Assembly: GCF_022605725.1 (NCBI RefSeq)
Contig: NC_065562.1
Location: 4,898,001-4,962,000, forward strand
Length of the DNA: 64,000 nucleotides
Direction of reading: 5' to 3'
From: Anthonomus grandis grandis
Lineage: Eukaryota > Arthropoda > Insecta > Coleoptera > Curculionidae
Shown here: in pieces, positions 12,187-24,000 of the stretch
How positions within the stretch are numbered: the stretch's first letter is position 1
Layout: each line of letters begins with the position of its first letter
Translations under genes and position numbers: made by a program
Notes under the pieces: generated by a model
What the model was told of the DNA's origin: nothing
Database searches by the model: none
What the model saw: only the letters and a program-made list of their open reading frames with translations

Positions 12187-14680
12187 CTAACACGAAAGGT
12201 CCTATCTGCAAAATGTAGTTTTTCGGGAAATCAGTTTTTTGTTTCTTTTCATTATATAAGAAGAAGTATTTTAGCAAACTCTTTATGGTTTATTTTATAT
12301 ATTAAGTCGGAAAACAGGATCTAATTGGTAAAAATAATTTTGAGATACCTTTTACCAATTAGTAGATTTTTGATTATATTGTCACTTAGGACAATATAGC
12401 CTAGTATAGGAAATAGATATTGTTAATATTTTACTTACGAAAACTGTCCTAAATGAAACTATTATTCTAATTTACTAAACGGTTTTATTTATTATACCAA
12501 TTTTTATTAACTTATTACGTCTAATAAGTATATAATGAAATGAACATACTAAAAAAATAGAAATATTAATCTATTTCTTCCTCAAAACCGTCTTCGCTAA
12601 CCGGCAGATCCAAAATTTCATACGATATTGAGGAATGTGCGCTTTTAATTTGGATGTAAGATTATTTTTTCGAGCTAAAGTCACACCGCGACATACATTA
12701 CGAGATTGCGGTTGCGTTAGCGTGCAACTTGGTGATTAAACGAATCGGCTGCCATAAAAGTATGGCCTGGCTCAAAAAACTTAATAGTTATGTTTTCTAC
12801 AGCAACTTCTAAACTGTTAACCAAATACATAAAGAAACTAAAAAGGGACCAATTTTTATTTTGGCTCGAACAATTATCAAGCCAAATTGTTATATGTTTA
12901 ATGTCCCCATTTGCCTGAAAAAACGCATAGAAAGTAGAAATGATATCATTTTTGGATCTGCCAGAGACTCATGCCACAACACAACCAAAGGGTACGTATG
13001 TGGTTTTTTTGTGTATATTAAATTCTTCGCAGTCTCAGTATTCTTCATTTCCTAAGTTCGATATATTTAGGTCATTAGTAACAATTTTTCGGTATAATTC
13101 GTAAGAAAATTCGGTATTTGGATATTTATGTCGAAAATCCTTGTACATCAAGGTTATATTTATATCACTGGAAAGGTATTTTCTAAGAGGAGCGTGCTCT
13201 CTTCTGTAGTGAGATATTGTGGGGTTGAATGAATTCACATGCCCAATAATTGTGTCCCGGTCTACTTTGTGTGGGTGTGATCGTTTTCTTCCATCTTTTT
13301 TAGGTACTATCAATTTGGAATCCGTTTTACGAATGTTTTTCAACATTCTGTCATTATCTTTCTCATAGCCCAATGTCGCTAACAAAAATATCTTGTAAAC
13401 ACACACCTTTTCGGCTTTCTCTGATATTAAATTATTTTTATAGGAATAAACTCTTGGTGAAGTTTGCTTTTTAGTTGTACTTCGTTTTTTTTTACTTGGT
13501 TCTACGCAGCTCAAAACAAACTGCTTTTGTTGTTCTTTTGGCAATACCCAGTATTGTTTATTAATGTCTTTTTGCCTACTATACGAGATTTTTCTGGAGT
13601 AATTGAGTTTGCATTTACATGATCTTTTAACTTCATGATCTCTTAGGTAACTCCCTATTTTTTGTTTCTTCCTTTCAACGAGTGGTTCTTCAAATTTTTT
13701 TCTTTTTCTTACTTCTCCAGTTTTTGTATAACATTTACACTCAGCTTTATCAATGGCTTTATTTATAATATCTTGTAAAATATTGTCCCGAATGAAATCC
13801 TGAACAGAGTTAAGTTCGTTCTCTTCTGGTCCTATATTTGATAGATTCTCTTTACGTTCTTCTACTTAGATATTCAAATAACTTGAAGTACTTAAGGTTA
13901 CCTGATTGGAACATCCGGGGGATAGCAAAACATTGGACAATATGCGTATTTTTTTACTTGGGGGGCTGTATTCGCAACTAGAATCCGACTTATTTTTACT
14001 TAAATTTTGGTCATAATCATTGGACAGTCCTGGCACATAATCCGGATCTTTATCATCTTTTTTGGCTTTATTCTGTTTAGATTTTCTGGCAACATTTAAT
14101 TTTTCTTTGAGTTGATTATTTAAAGCATGAAATAGCATACGCTTATATCTACTATTGCTGTTCTGGATACCAGAGGCACTACTGCTACTACAAACCAGCA
14201 TTACAATCAATTATTACTTAAATATAAGGTGACATTGTTAAACTTACCCTGCATCCATTTCTCGCAATATTAGTTTGCTTAAAAATGCAAAAAAACTCAC
14301 AAAGTCTGACAAATAACTGTATAACAACACACCTTTTATTAACAATAATTTAAGGTTGTGTTACACCAGGGTCTTCTGTCATGCTACGCTTAATTGTCCT
14401 TACTGATATCGTTTACCACAAAATGCTAGCTTAAATAGTCCTAACTGCATTTTTAAAGTAAAAACGGACATATTTTCTTAGTATATGTGAGATCGGACAA
14501 TTTATCTTAGCAAACCTGGGAATCTATTCAGTTAGGACAAAACATTTAGGCATTAAATAAAGCACTTAAAACCCATATAGGACAATTTAACTTTGTACAC
14601 GTATGAATAACTCGTTTACAAATACTATGAGCCAAAAAAGTGAATTTGCCAAATTTTGCAGATAGGACCTTTCTTGTTAG
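12187..14680 (-). mobile_element. DNA transposon with LDNCSSQNKN-type protein (Sola/DUF7869-like?)
   Basis: Termini match as inverted repeats: CTAACACGAAAGGTCC at the left and CTAACAAGAAAGGTCC (complement) at the right, continuing through TATCTGCAAAAT. The interior encodes one damaged minus-strand protein. Both ends carry several copies of a TAGGACAA-like word at spaced intervals (left near 12386 and 12444; right near 14391, 14441, 14496, 14531 and 14576), suggesting transposase-binding subterminal repeats. No convincing target duplication was found. Assignment to a superfamily is uncertain: the protein belongs to a multicopy insect family often left uncharacterised. Confidence 0.65.
12681..14210 (-). 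pseudogene. Putative transposase with Lys-rich N-terminus, internally deleted
   Basis: A single frame extends from 14210 to 12681 with a TAA at 13868-13866, TGAs near 13037 and 12967, and a further stop near 12705. The N-terminal third is basic and low-complexity with a DPDYVPG segment. Next come Cys/Lys-rich sequence (SCKCKLNYSRK) and a KVCVYKIFLLATLG block. The C-terminal part has SGRSKNDIISTFYAFF, TIWLDNCSSQNKNW and FEPGHTFMAADSFNHQ. The Asp in LDNCSSQNKNW looks like an RNase H-fold catalytic residue (inference). The region between the Cys motif near 13030 and the SGRS block is much shorter than expected, so a central part with the first acidic residue appears deleted. Confidence 0.6.
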
Positions 14681-14859
14681 CAGGGCTGAGTTCTCATCCC
14701 GTACTTGTGTATTTATCTCTCTCCTTTACACATACTATTTGACGTCTTCTCGCGAACTTAGTTGCGGCTCAGCTAACTAGCGGGGTCCAGTGGCACTTGT
14801 AGGCATATTTAGGGTCGTAGTGTTACCAATTTTTGCCTAATTTTAGTCTTGCCTAAATT

Positions 14860-15070
14860 ATATATGTTATTATATAATTTAGCTACATACATTGTTATTA
14901 CCTGGGCACTTAACTAGCTTTATTTTGTTAAATTTGTTTCTGCTTCTTCAAACTTAATAATAGTATAAATGTAACTAGTTAAGAAAAACCAGCTAATTTC
15001 TTAGTCGAACTGCTGTTGCACGAGTTAAAAAAGAGTTCTTTTAATCAGTTTTTCGAACTGTAAACAAAAT
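14860..15070 (+). repeat. Left LTR of errantivirus-like element (approximate start)
   Basis: Matches the right LTR in several blocks separated by indels. The right boundary is set by the primer-binding-like site at 15071. The left boundary is estimated from the length of the right copy. Confidence 0.55.
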
Positions 15071-15088
15071 TTGCGCAGTCGGTAAGAT
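15071..15088 (+). other. Primer-binding-like site
   Basis: TTGCGCAGTCGGTAAGAT directly after the left LTR resembles the GGCGCAGTCGGTA-type tRNA primer-binding site found in several insect gypsy elements. Confidence 0.5.
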
Positions 15089-15649
15089 ACACCAGCACGG
15101 TAAATTATTTTCATTGCAAAAAACTTTATTTTTTTTACGGTTTTCGTTATTTTTTTGTACAGTTATTGGTGTATAATTTGTTTTTATAAATGTCGACATG
15201 GTGCAACTAACTAAAAAGGGTTCAACTGACCAAGAAAACCAAACAAGAACGTCCTATTGGGACTAAGTGAAGAACAAGCATCACCTGATCTAACTAAAGA
15301 AAAATTATTCTACTAGTGTGGGGCCAGGTCAAAAATCGTCCAACACTATTGAATTAATTAACTTTTAATATTGATAAAGAGGCCTAAACGAAATTTTCAT
15401 TTAATTAGATACTAAGCTGATATTATTCCACAATTTAATTGTAAGCCAAAATAAATCAATAAATTAATTTCTGCATGTAAAAATGTCTTCACAGCCTATC
15501 GGAAATCTATGTTATGAATATCGTTGTATTTTCTACTGTGAAAATACACCTCTTCCCTTTACCAATAAAACGTAAAATAAATTGAAGGTAAATCTTCTTT
15601 TTTACAAAAATTTATAGATATTTACATATACCATAATAAAGAATCCATA

Positions 15650-17200
15650 TGGGTAGTCGTGAACACATTGATAGACTAAAATCCGATTTCGGAATACCGA
15701 GGCAATCCAATTTTAAAATACAGCTAGACAATAGTAAATTTTTACATAAAGATTGTTACTAAAGATGGCGTAAAACCAAATCCAGAAAAAATATTGCAAA
15801 AATTTCCAAACTTCTATCTACATCTTGCCTTGAGAAAAATGAAAGAGTCGAATATTTCAGTATCTTTATAAAATCTTTAAATCATCTAAAAGTTCTCTTA
15901 ATAAATGGCCCTATTCTTAACTTACTCGGACTTCAAAAACCCTTTTGTTTTAATTACAGGCGCTTCTAATGTAACTTTTAGTTAGCGCTATTTTATCACA
16001 AGGAATAGTACCCAACCCAATGACTTTCCAATTGCTTATTGATATTTAAATAAAACTGAACAACTATATAGTATATTAGAAAAAATATTGCATGACCTGC
16101 AAATATTTTAGACCCTATTTATATAGTCATATATTTACCATTTATACAGATCACCGAGCCTTATTTCGGTTGACAAACCTCAAAGAACCTAATAGTAAAT
16201 GAGTGCATTGGAAATGCAAATTAGAAGAATATAATTTCAATATAACTTTGAAAAATGGACTTTTAAATACTTATGCAGATACTCTTTCTGTAATATAAAT
16301 ATTCCAGAAAACTTTGACATTGACATAGAACAATTTAAATAATGAAAATCAATTTTATTTAAACTTAGAACATTTATTTAACAACAAAATTATGTTTTTA
16401 TGACCTCACTAGATTAAATAATTTCCAATAAATCACACCAAATTATTATTAAAAAATCTCTTTATTCACCTTACACAAAAATAACACACGAAATATTTGG
16501 TGATAATAATCTTATTTACGCAACTCTTCTAACTGATATAGCATAAATTCTTAAATTTATTTGCCAAACGCCGAATTGCAAATGCCAACGTGCTAAATAT
16601 AATAAGAAACCTACTAACCAACCATTAATTTTAACAGAAACTTCAAGTAAACCCTTTGAAAGAATACATATTAACACCCTTATAATAGAAAATATTAAAT
16701 TTCTTACCTTCATCGATAAAATCTGTAAGTTTGCATAAGATTTACAAAAATGTTAAGAAATTCAGTATATCGTGTTGTGAACAACTTATAACATTTGTCT
16801 CATTTATAGGCGTACCAAAACTTATCATATCTGATAATAGCTCTAAATTTAAAAATGAAGTAGTCACTGAATTATTAAAAGCACACCATATTAATATTCA
16901 TTTTACCACACCTAATCATCATGACCCAAACTCACCAGTAGAACGTTACATTCAACCCTTATTAAACATATTCGGTTATTAAGACAAACAGATCCAAAAA
17001 TTGATATCACCAATTTAATGTCATATGCTATTATGCTATACCATAGCATAACATTCAATCAAGCACTAACTTTACATCTTTCGAATTAGTACCTGGTCAT
17101 ACCTATAGCAGAAATCTTCTGAATTTAGTTGCTTCTTACAAAATTAAGACTCAAATTTTATATGCCGAAATCACAAAAAAATCTACTGCATTAAAAAAAA
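15650..17200 (+). pseudogene. Pol remnant: RT end, RNase H, integrase core
   Basis: Recognisable blocks in order: TKDGVKPNPEKI (RT thumb, about 15755), a PILTYSDF..TGAS RNase H start (about 15915), YTDHRALFRL with LEEYNFNIT (16145-16240), TFIDKI (about 16710), then GVPKLIISDNSSKFKNE and a NSPVERY block at 16812-16950. The integrase core therefore retains its second Asp and its Glu. Nonsense codons and frameshifts occur throughout, for example just after the RNase H DHR motif. It cannot encode a functional polyprotein. Confidence 0.75.
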
Positions 17201-17449
17201 TGATTAGTAAAGCCAAATAATTTAAAAAACAATTGATAAAGAAAATAAACAAAAAAACTCTTAAGTTAGGTGCCCTAATTTATAAAAAATTCGACAAACG
17301 ATCCGAAAAATTAAAAATAGATATTTAGAATCTTTTAAAGTAACTCAACTTTAACTTTAAAAAAACGAAATAATTAATATTATTGACACTAAAACAGTCT
17401 ACTATTACAGATGGATCTGGACCGTTTAAAAAAACCAACACTAGGTCTA

Positions 17450-18330
17450 ACGACTTAAATAACAATCCCGGAATATTACCATTTAAGTTATGTACTGCCT
17501 AGTAACTACATAGTGACTAATCAGTGGTATTTTCTTAAAATAATTGATCTACAACCCTTAATTGATGAATATAAGTCCTTAAGAACTCATAATGAAACAT
17601 CCAATATAAAAAACTATAATGAATATTTTTACTAACTCAAATTTTCCCTTATGCTTTGATTAATAGACAAAAATGAGGTTTATTTGATCCTTTAGGATCA
17701 TTAAATAAAAATATCAGAGGAAACCAATCTTGTTTTTTCAATTTACAATATAAACAATATCTGTCCACCCTTGCTGTAGAAGTTCTCACCCTAAGCCCAA
17801 CTGGCAACTTCTACCACTTGTTGCCGATTTATCATCTGCATGATAGATACATTATCCAAATAATTAATGGTAAATAGACAATGACTACCCCTACTAGTAT
17901 AGTTGCTAAAAATTAATAGGGCAACTTTGAATCCAGTCATCTACTAAAAGGTTCTTACTTGACGGAAGTCTCTGATGAAAGTACAGTTTAAATTAACTCA
18001 ATGATTTTCGGATCATATGAAGCTACAAACCTAAATTATGAAGAAATCAATTTTCTATCTCTCAATTGGACAACAATCACGGGAGACAAATCAATATTTA
18101 ATCCACACTCAATCGACCTGAAACTCCTATATCTAAAAGCCGTTAATGACATTCAACAAGAACTGAAAATCTAAGCCAACAATCTCCAAGAGAAAGCGTC
18201 ACCTGTGTATATTTCAAAAACAAGTTCTTGGACAATGTTACTTTACCTATGTTTATTAATTATTGCTTTGTATATTGTCTTCAGGAAGTGCTATTTTAAA
18301 TTTAAAACCCCTAAAGAGACCGTTTAAAAT
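17450..18330 (+). pseudogene. Envelope-like gene remnant
   Basis: A broken frame downstream of integrase contains a furin-type RQKR site directly followed by a GL..PLGS fusion-peptide-like stretch (about 17665-17720). Near the end there is one hydrophobic transmembrane segment (LLYLCLLIIALYIV, about 18240-18285) and a short basic tail. This is the layout of errantiviral envelope proteins related to baculovirus F proteins (family knowledge). Several stops, such as the TGA after the RQK codons, make it non-functional. Confidence 0.6.
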
Positions 18331-18456
18331 GAACCAAGATTTTAACCATAATATATTAATTACATTTTTTTGTTATATGTTAAATTTAATTATTTTAGTT
18401 TAATCATTGAATTACTAAAGAACTAGTAATTACTTTTTAAATTCAAAGAGACGAGG

Positions 18457-18650
18457 AGTTATATGTATATCCCCTTAAACACTATTATTCTCAACCGCTT
18501 AGCTAGCTTTATTTTATCATATTATATTATTTTATCATCTTTCTGCTTCTGCGAATTTTCGAATAGTATAAATGTAACTAGAATTAAGTAAAACCAGCTC
18601 ATTTCTCAGTTGAATACATGTACGGAATAAATGTTTTTTTAAAAATAAGT
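18457..18650 (+). repeat. Right LTR of errantivirus-like element
   Basis: Begins AGTTATATG immediately after the purine-rich tract and shares the conserved blocks with the left LTR. The end is approximate. Confidence 0.55.
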
Positions 18651-19158
18651 TGCGATTTAGCAAGTAACGTTTTGGTGTTAGATGAATTAGCCTTGTTAGT
18701 GAAATGACTTGGTGTATTCCAATATTTAATTAATAAAAATATATTGTATTTATGAATCAAGTATGTGCCACAAAATAAAAATAAACCTTTTATATCATAA
18801 ATTAAAATAAAATTTTAACAAATTTTTAATGAAGTAGAGATAAGACGCCTCAAAAGTATGTAAAAAACAAATCATTACCAAATTTAAATTATTATAAAAA
18901 AATCAGAAATTATACGAAGAACGCCATTATCAGAGAAAAAAAATCGTTTTTTAGATGTTTATCAGCGATTAATAACAACTAGATATTCTGGAAAAATATG
19001 AGTTTCTGCTTATTTCTGCTTATATTCTTATATTCTGCTTTATTTCTGCAATAATAAGTGTTAGCTTACAGATATAATGAACTCCTGTATATTAGACAAT
19101 ATTTATTTAGAGCATTATCGAAGAAAGCTATTATAAAACTTATATTCTAAAATTGTCC
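18651..19158. other. No gene recognised
   Basis: AT-rich sequence of about 500 bp, including a short run of TTTCTGCTTAT-like repeats at 19008-19055. Confidence 0.4.
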
Positions 19159-19354
19159 TATCTGAAGGCCAAGCAGTGCTGTACAAGATTTTTGGAAAAT
19201 TGATCTTTAAGCAAGGCAACGAATTTGTAGATACTTATAAAATAATTCCGAAATCTCAATTAGGCTTTAGAAAAAACTACGGCTCTTCTACAAGTTTGGT
19301 AAATATGGTTGGTAATATGAGGAGCGATGTAAGGAATGGAGTAATTTTTAAGTA
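19159..19354 (+). pseudogene. Non-LTR reverse transcriptase fragment
   Basis: One open frame of about 65 codons reads YKIFGKLIFKQ, then IIPKSQLGFRKNYGSSTSL. This is the RT block around the Q.GFR..+ST motif of LINE reverse transcriptases. No catalytic YADD remains. The clade cannot be assigned. Confidence 0.6.
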
Positions 19355-19823
19355 AAATTTGGTCTACATGACCAGTCTTTAGTTTTGTCAATAGCGTCAT
19401 TTTTATATAAAATTTATTGCTTCTTTCTGCCCATTTAAGGGAAGCTTACTCATCGTTGACAAAATGTTTTTTTACATGTGACCAAATTTATAGAGCTCGG
19501 AATGATGAGAAAAAAATACTTAACATAGAAAAGTAGAACTGTGAATATTGAAAGATATTAAATTGTGTTGCCATGTGTTGGAACAGGATAGAAAAACAAA
19601 ACGTTTACTAATTTCTAGCAAGGAAAATTGGAGATGCAAGCATACTATCGTTCTAAGAACTAAAAAGTGTATCCATGCTATAGAATTTTAGTTCGCATCA
19701 TATGTTTTATGTACATATAAACAAAAGGTAACGAAATAAGAATAAATAATTCTTATACTTTCAATTATATAATCAATTTCTTATTCATATGGTATGCGGC
19801 AAAATAACTCTCACGAGATGTGT

Positions 19824-19923
19824 NNNNNNNNNNNNNNNNNNNNNNNNNNNNNNNNNNNNNNNNNNNNNNNNNNNNNNNNNNNNNNNNNNNNNNNNNNNNN
19901 NNNNNNNNNNNNNNNNNNNNNNN
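19824..19923. other. Assembly gap (100 N)
   Basis: Exactly 100 N. About 35 bp on each side is nearly the same (CAATTTCTTATTCATAYGG then TATGCGGCAAAATAA), so the gap may join two copies of one sequence. Confidence 0.95.
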
Positions 19924-19984
19924 TGTCAATTTCTTATTCATACGGTATGCGGCAAAATAAACAGTACTGAAATTAATATTAAAA

Positions 19985-20907
19985 CGTAGCCGATCGAGAG
20001 TTCTAGCCGTGACACTGGTTTCGTGGCGTCAAAATTGAAGCCGAGATTTGGTGGCGCACGCCGTACAGTGGAACGACTAAGTAGAGATACCGCGGGACCT
20101 AATAATTTTTACATTTTACAAGATAATAAATTTTTTTTATTATTTATTTTATTGGAAAAATATACATAAACGGTGTTTCAAATTCGTCTACCCTCAAAAT
20201 ACGAAAAATGATAATTTACCCCAAAGTTGCACATTATTTACTTGTAAAAGAATATGCCATATAAAAAAATATATATATTATATTTTATGTGGTTTTAAAG
20301 ATTATTGAAAAAAAAAACAAATTTACAAAATTTTTATTCTTGACACTTTTGTGGGTTATCTTGGTTGCTATGGGAAAGTTTTTGCATTGCTGTATTACTT
20401 TTACGTAAAAATGTTAATGCCGAAAACAAATTTAGGTAGGTAGCTACGCCAAATTTTTGTTGCTTATTTAAAAAATCGAAAAGTTTAATGATTCCGTAGA
20501 TAATAAAAAAAAAAATTTTAACTCCATTTTAATTTTTTCTGAGCTTTAACAGGAATGCAGTAAGAGGTAGGCATTATTCTAAATAAAATTAAGATTGTAA
20601 AATGTAAGTTAAAAATAAAATTGTTAATTTACCCACCTAATTTAAATACCGAATTTTTATTCTTTTTAAAACTCAAAGCGAGTATCAAAATAGTTTGATA
20701 GTTTAAAATTTTAAATGCGTAATCTTACTATAAACTACAATAATAACTGCAGTAAAATATTATTTCGAATCAACGCAAAATATCTGCCCCAGCGCGGAAT
20801 TTTTGCCATCGCGATGCGGTCGTCGCCTCGCATGATTTCGGCTTCTGTTGTGAGGTATCGATGGAAGCGGGGATAAGTGTCCAGGCTAGAACTATCGATC
20901 GGCTACG
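19985..20907. mobile_element. Non-autonomous inverted-repeat element, 923 bp
   Basis: Terminal inverted repeats CGTAGCCGATCGA, one mismatch, then AGTTCTAGCC, at both ends. The direct repeat ATTAAAA flanks it (19978-19984 and 20908-20914). The interior is AT-rich with no transposase. Near the ends it is GC-rich. Confidence 0.7.
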
Positions 20908-20964
20908 ATTAAAATGGTTGTTATTATTTATATATTTAGTATACATGATACAGCCTTGCAAATA

Positions 20965-21515
20965 TTATTCACGACAACGTTCCCGATAAAACAGATGTTC
21001 AAGATTCCGTCCGTTTAGTCTCAAACATATTTCATAGCGTTCACGAAGATTCTCAATCATGTCTGTGAACGATGGTCCCACAAAAAAATCTTGAATTTTA
21101 GTCATCCTACTGAAACCATTGTTGATTAAGTGGTTGGTTCCTGGTACGACAAAAGCGCTGAAGATGATGTACAAATGGTTTAATAAGCTGTTCTCGGAAG
21201 CACTCCTTATTAACAGTTAACGGCGTTCCATCGTTGCTTCAATGAAATACACGCCCAATATACCATGTGCGCATACAGCACACTGTTGACTGCTTGTTAA
21301 TGGATCCATTTAAATGATTATGGTTTAATATTCGAGAAGAACGCGTAGTACAAGTAGTTGACTCTTACATTCTTATCAGCTGCACTTAGACGGTGTCCGG
21401 TCTGAATTTTGTATGCAAACCCATCAATATTCTTGAACATTCGATGGAGCGATCGATCGATGTGTCCTTTACGTTGGCAAACAGCCCCAACTGACAGTAG
21501 TGATGTTAGTGACAC
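20965..21515 (-). pseudogene. Mariner-like (DDE_3) transposase relic
   Basis: Minus-strand fragments read in order YKIQTGHRLSAADKNVRVNY, then LNGSINKQST, then NDGTPLTVN with QQWFQ, and finally NLRERYEICLRLNGRNLEHL. These are the pre-D1, D1-following, D2-approach and C-terminal blocks of IS630/Tc1/mariner transposases. The frame changes several times and the WPARSPDL region is missing, so it is dead. Confidence 0.6.
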
Positions 21516-22903
21516 TTTTGATAGTTTTGATGTTGACTTTTTTATTTTCAGTTTTAGGAAGGCGTCGCCTGAAAAATTTGCTGACCCTAACGACTTTCAA
21601 TTTACCGTAAGTTTTAGTTTCAGGTTTTATTTTTTTTGTTTTATTATTTTTTATATTAAGTTATTTTTAGAATTAGGGCATAAAAAGGCATAAGTTTTGA
21701 TTAGTGTAAATTTTTTAGTCATGGGGCTACATGAGTGGAAAAAGCATGAAAGTTAACCAGTCTTTGTTTTTAAAATGTATCAATTTTTTAATTATTCGTT
21801 AGTTCACCATCAATTCTATCAGAGTTTGTTCCAATAATTTAACAAATTTTATTGATAAATATTCTTTTGTCTTAGAGCATACAAAAGGCATTCTTTCTAA
21901 TGCTGGTCTTTCAAGAATTAGCTTAACTCCTGAGCAGGAAATTGTTGTTATATATTGAAAAGCAATGTATAACGCCCATAAATCCAACATGAGCCAGTTA
22001 TTTAAATTGGGGTTACATCTGAAAAATAAAAGAGCATATATTGCTTCTTTCAAGTCTAACTAGACCTAGTCTAAACTAAAATTTTCGGTTTTTTATGCTC
22101 TTTGTTCTATTTAGAAGTTTAGACAAACTTACTATTTTCAACCTTTTTTATTATTGAACTAATTATTTATTTATTGCAGTTTTGGGTATACAAACAGAAT
22201 ATGTCCAAGCCTATTATTATTATATAAGAATTTATATTGTATTATAAATTAACAATGTTAATTATATATTGTATAAGAATACTTAAATTCTTGAATTTTT
22301 ATTTTCTAGATGAATAATTAATATATTTTTATGTACACAAAATCATAGAGTTGTGTATTATTTTTTTATCTGTAATTTAAATAGACTTTATTACTGAAGA
22401 AATATTATGTTTTGTAATATATGTGTATATCATTATCCGAGGAAATTTTTTGAAGTAGAAAAGGTTGTTTAATGATATAAAGGCTTTTTAATTATTTTAG
22501 TTTCAAGTTAAAATTGCAGGTTATCTTCTATAAATATTTGCCCAATTTAGGGAAAACTTCACAAAATTGCAGTCAGCTGGTGTTCTGCTTGGATAAAATA
22601 GACTTGTATAAGGGAAATTTGTTTCTTTTTGTGAAAATTTTTATATTTTTTGTAACATAAAAATCTAAAAAGAAATTTGTAGGAAAGGACAAGTGTTGAT
22701 GATAATCTGTTTTACTCAAATGGAGTACCCGTAGGTTGTGACATTTAGTCTTTTTTTCAAGTTGGGCCCATCTTAGAATTCGAATTTCCCGTGTTTTATT
22801 GAATTCAAATGTGATACCGGAGGTGACCACACCTTCTTTCACATTTGATTGTTTAGACGGGTTGCCAATAGTTATGGCTTACAAATGTCATATTTAATAT
22901 GAA
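21516..22903. other. No gene recognised; one unassigned ORF
   Basis: About 1.4 kb, AT-rich. An 84-codon minus-strand frame at 21799-22053 has a few Cys/Trp-rich segments but no family I can name. The other frames are short and low-complexity. Confidence 0.35.
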
Positions 22904-24000
22904 TTATTGCCACGAACTTACAAATATACCTGGACTATTAGCATAATATGGCCACGATATCCAAAAATGACCACTGCATGGTGGCCGCCATTTTTATAGT
23001 GATTGTGTCCTTTTGATGTTGGTCACTCTGAAAATTTTTAGTGTTGATAATTTTTAATTAGTGTCAATTAGTGTCATAATTTTTAAAAAATATATGAAAT
23101 AACGGTAATGAAGTTCACGACGCTGACGTTTGACGTGGGAGTATAGCGGATTGCCTAGTTTTTGGCGATTTGTAGACGACGCTTCGGTATATCGTCTGGA
23201 ACAGGCGATGTATCTTTCTCCTTATTTAATACGTAAATAATGTATCACCATCTTTATTTAAAGGTATTTGGCTCAGTTTCTCAAAACCGAATTATTGTGA
23301 ATTGTCCGTCGGTGTTGTTTATAAGTATATATTTGTGTTCTGTGGTTTATAATAGAAAAATATATTGAGTTGTTGACAGAATAATATATTTTTACTATAT
23401 AAACCCTTTATAATTACAAACCCTCATAAAATCATCCATATTTTGATTCTTATAGATAGTTGTACCTATTAATGTGAAAACACTGTACATGGAAGAAAAG
23501 TAAATCTCGTAATAGTGAAAATAGAAAGAAAATAAGTGTTTTTAACTGAATTTGTTAAGTAAATATAAGCAAAAATTTAAATGAATATCATGATTTTTAT
23601 GGTATTAGGATTTATAAGATTTAAGATTATCAGAATGATAAAACAAATATTTTAAAATGCATACATCTATTCCAAGTTGATTAAAACTTTGTCTCATTTT
23701 AGGTGAGGATTACTTCCTTTCATAAATTTTCAATTCTTCAAGAAGTACCAGAAAAATCACAGATCTAACGCAACTATCTTAAATTCTTACCTATGTGTAA
23801 CTTTCTATTTTGTATTTTTGTAAACATAACCTCTCAAAAACTTTAATTGTTTTGTTTCCCCACAGTTGGCTTAACTAAAATTTGTCAGAGTGACCAATAT
23901 CGAAAGGATACAATCACGCAGAATGGCGGCCCCCTAGTAGTGGTCATTTACTTTTCATTGAATTGGCAGTCCAGGTATATTTATAAGTTCGTTATTGCGC
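22904..24000. mobile_element. Non-autonomous element with ~120-bp inverted repeats
   Basis: The left arm (about 22908-23033) and right arm (about 23882-23996) are inverted copies. They share CGAACTTAYAAATATACC at the outside, a GGCCGCCAT block, and TTGGTCACTCTGA at the inside. About 850 bp of AT-rich non-coding sequence lies between them. No target duplication or transposase was found. Confidence 0.6.

Larger units (their letters stand above)
14860..18650 (+). mobile_element. Degraded errantivirus-like Ty3/gypsy provirus
   Basis: Two related terminal repeats (about 14860-15070 and 18457-18650) share CTAGCTTTATTTT, TAGTATAAATGTAACTAG and AAAACCAGCT. A GCGCAGTCGGTAAGAT primer-binding-like site follows the left one, and a purine-rich AAAGAGACGAGG precedes the right one. 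Between them are remnants of reverse transcriptase, RNase H, integrase and an envelope-like gene, all in the plus orientation and full of stops. Gag and most of the reverse transcriptase are missing. The order and env place it near insect errantiviruses. It is an old, inactive copy. Confidence 0.75.

Noticed and set aside
19789..19989. ORF across the N gap
   Set aside because: Half of its codons are N.
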